A stretch of 64,000 nucleotides of DNA from Caenorhabditis remanei. Its lineage: Eukaryota > Nematoda > Chromadorea > Rhabditida > Rhabditidae. The notes below the pieces were generated by a model that saw only the letters and a list, made by a program, of their open reading frames with translations, made no database searches and was not told the DNA's origin. Positions within the stretch are counted from its first letter, which is position 1. Each line of letters opens with the position of its first letter. Made by a program: the position numbers and the translations under genes. Below, piece after piece: positions 20,697-29,409 of this stretch. Location: positions 18,972,001 to 19,036,000 of the forward strand of contig NC_071332.1 of the NCBI RefSeq assembly GCF_010183535.1, read 5' to 3'.

Positions 20697-22076
20697 TTAA
20701 ATATCAGCAATTTCAATAGAATATGGGGAAAGATAGAATAAAAGATTTGGAAAGAGTTCTGAGAAGCAACCCTGATCAAGACGAAGCGCGTTCATAACAG
20801 CTTCCTGATCGTATCTTTTAACTTTTACTCGACAGCTCTCAAAATTGGGCGAATTGGAAAGAGCCTGAAAATCAATAATTTAGAAGTACTTTCAGATTTC
20901 ATTCAACTGACGTGGGACAGATTCAGTACGTCTTCAATCGACATCGACACAATATTGATATAAAACTCGTCGAAATGGAAGAAGTGCTCGATCGATGTGT
21001 GTAGAAGATTCTCGTACGAGAACAACTTAGCTTGTTTCCATTGTTCCGTTCCAATCAATTCATCAATATTCGACAGCTCTCCGTCGTTGTATCCGTACAC
21101 TATCAATCGTTCGAGTGTTCCAGGTTTCATACATTTTACCACAGTAGTGATATCTTCGTACTTTGGAACAGAAAGGAAAAAGTGTTCCACGTGGATTTTA
21201 TGGCTCAATGAGGTGAGAAGATCACGAAAGATTGGAAAGCTTTTCTTTGAGATATCATTGCGAATTTCAATTTGAAGAAAGTTCAATTGAAGTTTCGGAT
21301 TTTTCAGTAACATTTCCAAATAGTTGAATGCGATCTTAGTGTAGTCATCGCTCTCATACTTGCACAAATGTTTAAAATATACTTTAGAAAGATCCACGCC
21401 TTTACGATCAGTAAAATATACTAATATTTGATTGTTCAGCTTGAAAGAGACGTGGTTTCCTCCACATTCGACTATGATATGTGTAATTGGTGGTTTCGAG
21501 TGTTCGACAATGCTTCGGAGGCTATGTGACACGTTTCGGAGTTGAAAACTGAAAAAATTGATAACTATTTCCATTAATTGGATTTTATAATTGCATACAA
21601 TGACACCAAATCACATTTCTCCACAATTTCAGTGATCAAATCTTCCGGCAAATTGGAAAATGTAACTTGATTGAATAAGTCACCGTTTTCAAATCTTTTG
21701 AACCAATAGTCATGATCTTCTTTATCGATTTTATGGTCTTTGAATGTTTTACACAAGTTATCGATTGATTTTTCTGCAGTTTTTCCATTGATGACATCAG
21801 AAAGGATGCATCCACGAATGTCTGGTTTTGGGAGATCATCTCTAAAAGAAAAGTGAAATATCTCACCCCACAAAACAAGTTTTCTTACCTTTCTCTTTTT
21901 TTGGAATATTTTTCGAACCAATATTTATATTCTTCATATGAAATCGCTTCTTTTCCCATTGCTTCACTCAGCTTTTCATAGTTTTTATATGAAGTTCCAG
22001 CGGATTTCATTTGATAATTGTCATAGAGAATAAGTGCACGAAGATCGATTGGAGAATCCGGAGGCGGTCGATTCAT
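20697..22076 (-). CDS. FBXA protein: HTH - HTH - F-box - FTH, intact
   Basis: Twin of the gene at 15635-17015, displaced by about 5060 bp. Exons: about 21889-22076 (HTH 1), 21599-21842 (HTH 2 and F-box start), 20910-21548 (QLRNVSHSLRSIVEHSK and FTH core) and 20697-20865 (FTH end, ending SIEIADI). The HTH 2/F-box exon appears identical in protein sequence to the twin. FTH replacements include KFEDDDYTKM to KYESDDYTKI and FGCKGGEL to YGYNDGEL. Expected role is the same as the twin; substrate range may differ because the changes cluster in the probable substrate-binding part. Confidence 0.8.
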
Positions 22077-22117
22077 TTTATGAAATGTTCTGTAAAAGAT
22101 AATCTGTGAAAATCGAA

Positions 22118-22594
22118 CAGTGATGGGCGCGAGTGAAGCTGAGCTTCACTCCAAAATCCACGGAGGGAGGAAAAATGTCTGCGTCTCTCGTTGTCGGCAA
22201 TGGTGGGGCGCGCTCTCTCGCACTCTCTTCCCCCGCGCTGTGGCCGCTGCCGCCACGGAGGGAGTCACTAATTTCACTCCCCGCCCCCCACCAGGGTTGG
22301 GAAATTCCGGGCCGGGCCGACTGAGAAATTTTCCTCGGCCCGGTCGGCCCGGCTCCTGTAGAAATTTGAAATTTTTTGAAAAATCTTGAATTTTTTTTGC
22401 AAAAAAGTGTATTTTTCGACTGTGTTTTAGAATATCGGTAAAAACATTAGCGTACGAAAAATTTTGAGAATTTTGACTTTTTTAAATGAAAATTTTGCAG
22501 AAATTTGTGAAAAAATGGTGCACATTTTTTGAATCCGGGCCGGGCCGGAAGAATTTTTTGTCAGCCCGGAGTTTCCCAACCCTGCCCCCCACTG
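22118..22594. mobile_element. GC-rich inverted-repeat element (outer, interrupted)
   Basis: The left end cagtgatgggcgcgagtgaa (22118) is imperfectly mirrored by ttcactccccgccccccact plus g around 22273-22594, once the nested element at 22292-22584 is removed. Internal cgagtgaagctgagcttcac is itself palindromic. The CAGTG ends suggest a hAT-like non-autonomous element. No target duplication recognised. Confidence 0.5.
22292..22584. mobile_element. hAT-like MITE with 8-bp target duplication
   Basis: Terminal inverted repeats cagggttgggaaattccggg (left) and gtttcccaaccctg (right end). The element is flanked on both sides by the direct repeat CCCCCCAC (22284-22291 and 22585-22592). CAGGG termini with an 8-bp duplication are the hallmark of hAT transposons. 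At 293 bp with no coding potential it is non-autonomous. It is nested in the older element at 22118-22594. Confidence 0.85.
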
Positions 22595-22857
22595 AACAGT
22601 CGAAAAATGATAACTTTAAAAAGATTTCCGAGAAAAATATTCAAAATTCGCAGCTTCCCGCCATTCGGTGTTTGCGGACTTTGTCGTCGCTTACCGTACT
22701 CCAAACAGTTTTTTTAAAAAAGTATTGAGCGATTCCAACGCTTTCGGAATAAGTGAAAATACACAAGTTAATTTAAAAAAACAACAACATTTCATTAAAA
22801 ACTATTAGTAATCTTAACAGCCGACACAATAAAGAAGAATTCAATAAAAATATTCGA
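22595..22857 (-). pseudogene. Duplicated 3' end and flank of an FBXA gene
   Basis: 22595-22857 closely matches 25367-25627: the intergenic gtttgcggactttgtcgtcg piece, then the last codons of the final exon of the gene at 25563-28530 (minus strand, IFIEFFFIVSAVKITN). Only the exon's end is present, so it is a relic. Confidence 0.6.
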
Positions 22858-23024
22858 ATTTTTGAAATTTTCAAAAAATAAAGTTTTTCGCACAGCCCTG
22901 GTTCCAGCGCCGAGTAAGTAATTGCCAACAAGAAATAATAATTTTAAGAAGCGAAGCAAACGCTTTGAGAACATAATGTCAAAGAACAATCGAGTACATT
23001 TTATAGCAACAAAATATCATTAAA

Positions 23025-25262
23025 TCAAACATCAGTTACATTCAAATATATTTCAATACAATTTGGGGAAAGATAGAAGACAAGATTTGGATAGAGTTCT
23101 GAGCAATTATACTGATCAATGCGCAGCGCTTTCTCGACAGCTTCCTGGTCGTATCTTTTAACATTTACTTGACAGATCTTGAAATCGGGTGAATTGGAGA
23201 CAGCCTGAAAATCAATAATTTAGAAGTAATTTCACATAGTTGTCAAGGCCCGGGCCGGCCCGGCAAGGCCCGAAGGCCCGGGCCGGGCCGGGCCGGGCCG
23301 GGCCGGGCCGGGCCGGGCCGGTAGAAAATTTTCAAGGCCCGGCCCGGCCCGAAGGCCCGGCTTCAAAAAACGACCCTTTTTTTTCCAATTTTTTTTTCCA
23401 ATTTTTTTCAATTTTTCATCGGAAATGTGACCATTTTTGACTATTTTTCAGAATTTCTTCTAATTCTGACTGATAGTCGAAAATGTGACTTTTTCGCAAA
23501 AAAATTCAAAAAAATTCAAAAAATTTGAAAAAATTTGAAAATTTGACTTTCGCGCCAATTTGCCCGGGCCTTCGGGCCGGGCCTTGACAACTATGTAATT
23601 TCAGATTTCATTCAACTGACGTGTGACAGATTCATCACGTCTTCAGTCGACAACGACACAATATTGATGTGAAACTCGTTGAAATGGAAGAAGTGCTCGA
23701 TCGATGTGTGTAGAAGTTGATCGCTCGAAAAGATTTTAGCTTGTTTCCATTGTTCCATCTCGACCAATTCATCAATAGTCGAGAGTTCTCCGCCTTTGCA
23801 TCCGAACACTATCAATCGTTCGAGTGTTCCAGGTTTCACACATTTCAGCACAGCAATTATATCCTCGTCCTTTTGATCATCAAAGAAAATGTGTTCCACG
23901 TGGATTTTATGACTCAATGAGCTGAGAAGATCACGAAACATTTGATTGCTTTTATTATGCGTATCATTGGAAATTCCAACCCGAAAATTGTTCAATTGAA
24001 GTTTCGGATTTTTCAGCACCACTTCCAAATAGTTGAATGCCACCTTCGCGTAATCGTCGTCCACAAACTTGTAGAAATGTTCACCAAAATATGAAGAAGG
24101 GTTCACGCCGTTAATATCAGTATAACAGACTGTTACTTTACAGTTTAGATCGAAGGTGACGTGGTTTTCTCCAAAACGAACTGCGATAAATGTAAGTGGT
24201 GGTTTTGAGTGATCGAGAATGCTTCGGAGGCCACGGGACACTTTTCGGAGTTGAAGACTGAAAAAAATAAGATAATTACTTCATCATTAATTGCAATTTA
24301 TAATTGCTTACTATGACTTAATATCACATCTCTACACAATTTCAGTTATCACGTCTTCCGGCAAATCGGAGAATGTAATTGGATTGAACAGGTGTCCATT
24401 TTCAAATCGTTTGTACCAATAACCATGATCTTCCTCATCAATTTTAGGATGTTTGAATGCATCAAACAAGTCATCAATCGATTTTTCAGCTGGTTTCCCA
24501 TTGATGCCATCTGATAGAATGCATCCACGAATGTCTGGAATCGGGAGATCATCTCTGAAATTACAGAATTCTAAAATATCATCCACAAAACATGTTTTCT
24601 TACCTTTCTTTTTGTTTGGAATACTTTTTGAACCAATATTTATAGTCTTCAAATGAAAACGTTGGTATTCTCATTGCTTCACACAACTTTTCATAATTTT
24701 CATATGATTTTTCGGCAGTTTTCCATTGAGAGCTATCATAGAGAATGAGTGCACGAATATCGATTGGAGAATCCTTGAATTTGAATTTGTCGGCATTTCG
24801 AATCTTGTCGATTTCATCCATAAAGCACGTTTTCACGAATTGTTCCAATGTATATTTGACTGATGGAATAAGAAATCGATCAGCAATTACTAGAAGTCGC
24901 TCCACGTTTTCATCTGGAAAAATGAGTCTTTTTTCAGTTTTGACATCATGATTTTATACCTGTCGGCTTGATTGGAGATGGATAAAGAAGACTCAAAGTC
25001 GCTGCGAAATCCTCGAAATTGACATCTTTGATAGGAATTTCTGTCATCGATTTTTCTTTGAAATCTCCATTGAAAAGCGTTTTGAAGTAGTCGGAATGGA
25101 ATGAGAGAACCTGAAAATCGAACTTTTTAAATTTCCATTTGAAATAGAGCCTACCGTTTTATTAACATGCATTTTCTTTCCCTCCACCACCAGAATTGCA
25201 TCAGTTTCATCCGAATGAGCGAATAGTGACTCGTAGATACTAATCGATGAAGTTTCCGACAT
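23025..25262 (-). pseudogene. BTB/FBXA fusion (third copy) with nonsense codon in F-box
   Basis: Six exons as in the other two fusions: 25155-25262, 24960-25110 (BTB, MSETSSISIYESLFAHSDET), 24604-24913 (BACK helices, DKFKFKDSPIDIRAL, HTH 1), 24312-24554 (HTH 2 and F-box start), 23621-24257 (F-box end, FTH core) and 23025-23204 (FTH end). They sum to exactly 543 codons, but codon 24332-24334 is TAG (ITEIV-stop-RCDIKS, where relatives have GAG or GAT). The join has AAG instead of ATG, so no internal start is available and the HTHs can only be made as part of a BTB fusion. The last intron contains a GC-rich foldback element. If expressed, the product would be BTB-HTH-HTH with a broken F-box. Confidence 0.75.
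23235..23595. mobile_element. GC-rich foldback element in FBXA intron
   Basis: Ends catagttgtcaaggcccgg and ccgggccttgacaactatg are reverse complements; next to the left end are tandem ggcccgg / ccgggccgg units. TA dinucleotides just inside both ends could be a Tc1/mariner-type TA target site. The middle is AT-rich and includes agaatttcttctaattctga. Copies: 56421-56724 and a degenerate one near 51118-51330. It is inside the last intron of the fusion pseudogene. Confidence 0.75.
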
Positions 25263-25562
25263 TTTGCGCTGAAAAATGATCGAATTTTCAGGATAAAGTG
25301 TTGAATTTAAGCTAAAAATCAAGTTTTAACAGTGAAGAGGTGGAAATTTATAATTTTTGTTAATGGGAACAATCGAAAAATGATGACTTTAAAAAGATTT
25401 CCGAGAAAATATTCAAAATTTGCAGCTTCCCGTCATTCGGTGTTTGCGGACTTTGTCGTCGCTTACCGTACTCCAAATAGTTTTTTTTACAAATATTGAG
25501 CGATTCCAACGCTTTCGGAATAAGTAAAAATACACAACTTATAATAAAAAAACAAAATTTCA
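25263..25562. other. Intergenic, source of the 22.6-22.86 kb copy
   Basis: No gene. Contains the promoter-proximal sequence of the fusion gene starting at 25262, then about 25367-25562, which is duplicated at 22595-22790. Confidence 0.5.
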
Positions 25563-28530
25563 TTAAAAACCATTAGTAATCTTAACAGCCGACACAATAA
25601 AGAAGAATTCAATAAAAATATTCGAATGAGGAATTGAGAATTTCACTGAAGACGGCAAATAACTTCGGTATACTTCTGGCCGAAGAGCTAGTTGGAGAAA
25701 TTGGAAGTCCATTGGTAGACGAGATTGAATGTAGCATGATTCGAAATTTGGAGATTTGGAGAGAGCCTGGAAACGGGATTGTTGGAATAGGGGGATTTTG
25801 GGGAAAAATTGTAGAAAATTCGGTTCAAAATCATTCAAAAACCGCAAAAATTCCAATTTTCAGCTTTTTCATACTGAATTATAGTCAAAAATTTGACTAA
25901 AAATTCAAAAAAATCTGAAAAAATAAGAATTTTGGCGTCGGCTTTGACAACTATGGAAACAGACGGGGAACATTCCGATGGCCTAGGAATCCAAATTCAA
26001 AAAATTCGGTCGTAAGTTTTTCGGGCTGAAAATGCTAGTTTTTCTAGTTTCTAGCGGCCAAAAAGTGTCTGAAAGTTTTAAAAAAGCCTTCAAAAATGTA
26101 AATTTTGCATAAAATCGGGGCTTTTCGACATTTTCAAAGCAAAAATCATTTTTGCAACCCATCCCATTCTTACAACTGCGCCCCACCGCAAACGAGAGAG
26201 TATCGGCGAGAGAGATTTCCAGTTTTTGACCCATTTTTTCTATTTTGTTAACAATTTCCAAAAAAATTCATTAAAAATGCGAGAATTGGTCAAAAACTGT
26301 GAAAATCTGTGTCGGCGGTAGAGAAAAACTCTGCGTCTCTCGCCGAAACTCCCTCGTTTGCGTTGGGGCGTAGTTGTAAGAGAGATTATTTTACACTTAC
26401 ATCAACTAACTCCACCACATCATTGACTGAAATCGAGTCAACAGAAATCTCAAATGTCTTAAAATGAAAGAAATGCTGAATCTCTGATTCCATAAGCCTA
26501 ATTCTCTTGGCCATCCTCAACTGTTCCGCCTGTTTCCACTGCTCCGTCTGAGCCAAGTCTCTAATTATCCAAAGATGATCTCCTCGATCCAAAATCTCAA
26601 TTCGTCTATCCTCTTCCAGTGACAAATACTTGAGTGCTCCAGGCTTCAAACATTCCAAAATTTGCATCGCATCTATCTCATAATCCACATAAATCGAGCA
26701 GTTCTCCACGTGGATTTTGTGACCTAGAGAACGAAGAGCAATGAATAAATCCACCTGATTTTCCATAAGTTCTTGACTGAATCTTGGAAATCCGTAGTGA
26801 AATCGATGATTGGCATCTGAAGATGCGCTGATTCGTAGAGAATTCAATTTCAATTTCGAATTTCCCAATGCGAATTTCAAATCGCTGTGACCAGTCCGCG
26901 CGTACTCCTCATATGGATATATCAAGATTGGAAAATGAAGATAATTTAAGACGGAATGATTCGAATAGACTAGAATTCGAAAATTGTAATCGAGAATGAT
27001 GTAGTTGGCACTGCAAGTGACTTGGATGTCAGTGTATGCAGGTTTTGAACGGTCGACGACACTTCGTAGATCACGGGATACTTTTCGGAGGATCAGACTG
27101 CAAAAACACGGAGATTTGAAGGGAACTTGGCGCCAAAATTCGAATTTTTAAAAATTTTTTGTATGTTTTTCGCGAAAAAGTCAAATATCCGACTGTCATT
27201 CAGAATTAGAAGAAATTCCGAAAAATCATCAACAATTTTTCATATTTTTGATTAAAAGTTGAAAGAAATTTGACAGCCTGGGTGTCAATACAAAAATTTG
27301 AAAATTTAATTTTTTTCGAAATTTTTTTGCAAAAGAGTCGAATTTTCGACTAAATTTTTATCAAAAAAGGTCAAAAATCCTATGAAAGCTTGAGTTTTAT
27401 CGGTATTTAAAACATAGTCGAAAATTTGACTTTTTCGCAGAAAAAATTTCGAAAAAAGGCAATTTTTAGAATAGAAAATGTCAACATTTTTGATGATTTT
27501 GCAAAATTTCTTCTAATTCTGAATGATAGTCGACAATTTGACTTTTTCGCAAAAAAAATTCAAAAAAATTGAATATTTGGAGCCAATTATCCTGGTTTGA
27601 TAAGTATGAAAAATTGTTTTTTTCTTCAATTTTTCTGCAAAATAATCCGCCTTACTTCGTCTTCAAATCACATTTCTCCACTATTTTCGATATCACATCG
27701 ATCGGCAAATCGGTGAATGTAGGGAATGAAAATCTGAAAAAAAGAACTGAATAATTTCTAATAAAAAATCAATAAAATCTCACCTTTTATCAATAAATCG
27801 TTCATACCAACATCCATGCTCTTTTTCATCAATAGAAAATATCTCAATTAACTCATTATACGAATTTTCTACAGATTTTCCATCGATTACATCAGAAAGA
27901 ACGCAGGTTCGAATATCTGGTGAGAGGAAGTGTCTGGAAACTCAAAATTGAAAAATTTGAAGAAAAAAAATCGATTTATTAGTTCGGCACAGTTTTTACA
28001 ACTGCGCTCCACCGAAATGCCGTTCAAAAATGTCTCTTTTTCTCTGAGTCTCTCAATCTCGCACATAATTTTCCTCGATTTCGGTAGAGCGCGGTTGTAA
28101 GAAGGGTGCCGTGCTGATACCTTCTGTTCAACTCCGAGCCATAGAACTCTCTAAAATATTTGAAAATCCATTTTTGAGAATTATATTCCTTCTCCCATTC
28201 CAAATGTAAAATCGGGCGATTTGAGTAAAAATTTTCATTATTTATAACATCAGCAGAAGTCCCAACCACTTCAGAATTATCACTGAAAACTCTTCAATTT
28301 TTGTTAATTTACTCTCAAAAATCGATATTTTACCTATTTTTCTGATTAATTTCTTTGGTACAATAATTGAACCAATATTCGTAGTCTTGATAAGAAATTG
28401 CTCCTTTTCCCATCACTTCACACAACTTTTTATAATCATTGAATGATTTTTCGACAGTTTTCCATCGAGAAACATTATAGACAATGAGTGTAAGAACATC
28501 ACCCGCTGGTACGTTGGGAATGTTGGTCAT
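25563..28530 (-). CDS. Divergent FBXA protein with three HTH-like exons
   Basis: Six exons: 28334-28530 (HTH 1, MTNIPNVPAGDVLTLIVYNV), 28121-28282 (a diverged HTH-like unit around YNSQKWIFKYFREFYGSELN), 27784-27933 (HTH, PDIRTCVLSDVIDGKSVENS), 27656-27733 (F-box start, FTDLPIDVISKIVEKCDL), 26401-27097 (LILRKVSRDLRSVVD, FTH core with ALGNSKLKLNSLRI and ECLKPGALKYL) and 25563-25766 (FTH end). Total is exactly 496 codons (495 aa), all GT-AG. It is the most divergent gene of the left cluster. Introns are enlarged by repeats: a foldback element at 26169-26380, another at 27987-28112, and AT-rich decayed repeat DNA at 27110-27640. The middle HTH-like unit is my inference; its tryptophan and aromatic spacing match, but identity is low. 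Confidence 0.7.
26169..26380. repeat. Inverted-repeat element, cttacaactgcgc family
   Basis: cttacaactgcgccccaccg at the left end is mirrored by gcgttggggcgtagttgtaag at the right, and inside cgagagagtatcggcgagag mirrors ctctcgccgaaactccctcg. It lies in the last intron of the gene at 25563-28530. Other members are at 27987-28112, 45958-46073 and near 48530-48605. Confidence 0.7.
27987..28112. repeat. Inverted-repeat element, cttacaactgcgc family
   Basis: Left ggcacagtttttacaactgc and right gcggttgtaagaagggtgcc are imperfect reverse complements. It sits in the intron between the second and third exons of the gene at 25563-28530, immediately before the second exon's 3' end. Confidence 0.65.
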
Positions 28531-28879
28531 TTTCTGAAAAATTCGGTTTATTTGCTGTGAAAAACCAAAAAAAAGAGCGAAAAATACACAGAAGTTGCAC
28601 TTACACCAAATCAAAGGTTTTTTTGGTGGAAATTGTGAAAAATAGCTGTAAATTTGCAAAAATTCAATTAAAAATACGTGTTGAAAGAAGAAAAACTAGA
28701 AAAAAACTTTGAAAACAACTCAAAATCCGAGTTTTTAAGGGACAGAAATCACTAAAATAATTTGAATTCGTCTGCGCGTCAAATGACGCACATTGTACGC
28801 AATACACCCATTCTGCGTACTTTCGCGACTACAGTAGGAAATTAAGAATAAAATGTGCTGGACGGGTGCTGAAATTATG
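28531..28879. other. Intergenic between FBXA gene and transposon
   Basis: No gene. Includes 28770-28850 with a dispersed motif (cattgtacgcaatacaccca, tgcgtactttcgcgactaca). The transposon's left target duplication ATTATG is at 28874-28879. Confidence 0.5.
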
Positions 28880-28920
28880 CACGTTGAGACCAAGCTTACC
28901 TATGCAGACGCGCTCTATTG
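28880..28920 (+). repeat. Transposon left terminal inverted repeat
   Basis: 41 bp, beginning cacgttgagaccaagcttac and ending cgcgctctattg. It matches the right end at 40 of 41 positions (a/c difference at repeat position 13). Confidence 0.95.
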
Positions 28921-28936
28921 CTAAGGGGGGTACACA

Positions 28937-28990
28937 TTGTCGTAGCGGTGAACATTAGACTTACAGCTTGTCGTAGCGGTGAACATTAGA
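28937..28990 (+). repeat. Subterminal 23-bp direct repeat of the transposon
   Basis: The sequence beginning ttgtcgtagcggtgaacatt and ending aga occurs twice (28937-28959 and 28968-28990), 8 bp apart, just inside the left inverted repeat. I did not see it near the right end. It is a plausible transposase-binding site. Confidence 0.8.
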
Positions 28991-29141
28991 ATATTTTATT
29001 TTCCGTTTGTTCAATTTTTCTCGTTTTATTTCTCGATTATTGCAAGTATTTTGATGAAATTTCGTTGTTTTTTCGTAAAATAAAAATTATATATGCTAAG
29101 ATTAATGTTATTATTGCTAAAATTTAATTGATTGTTTTCAG

Positions 29142-29409
29142 AAAAGTATTATAACGACGGATATCAACGATATTTACAAGTCAATTGATGAACGAGCTGT
29201 AAAGGTTATTTTTTCCTGAATATTGTTCTAAAAAGTCACATTCCCGTAGGCAAATAAGAATTTATTTCAGACCGAAAAAGAGGAACAACGGGAAATGGGA
29301 CGAGACAAAGAAATTGCAATGGATAAGGGCCAATGGAGGGAAGAAAGAAGAAGAAAGGGAAACGAGCAAAAGAGGTTGGTCAGCATGTGGAAAAAACATG
29401 GCAGTTGAA
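29142..29409 (+). CDS. Possible small transposon gene, plus strand
   Basis: Two putative exons, about 29142-29205 (after TTTTCAG; KSIITTDINDIYKSIDERAV) and about 29271-29409 (after TTTCAG; TEKEEQREMGRDKEIAMDKG..., ending WKKHGS and a stop), are joined in frame by a GT-AG intron. The product would be short, highly charged and helical. No start codon was identified and it converges on, and slightly overlaps, the 3' end of the transposase gene. It may be a second transposon protein, or chance. Confidence 0.3.

Noticed and set aside
22120..22389. GC-rich open frames suggesting a proline/glycine-rich protein
   Set aside because: They lie wholly inside the inverted-repeat element at 22118-22594 and end at element borders.
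23240..23440. Open frame with repeated GRAGPGRAGP
   Set aside because: Produced by the GGCCGGG tandem run of the foldback element; no host-gene context.
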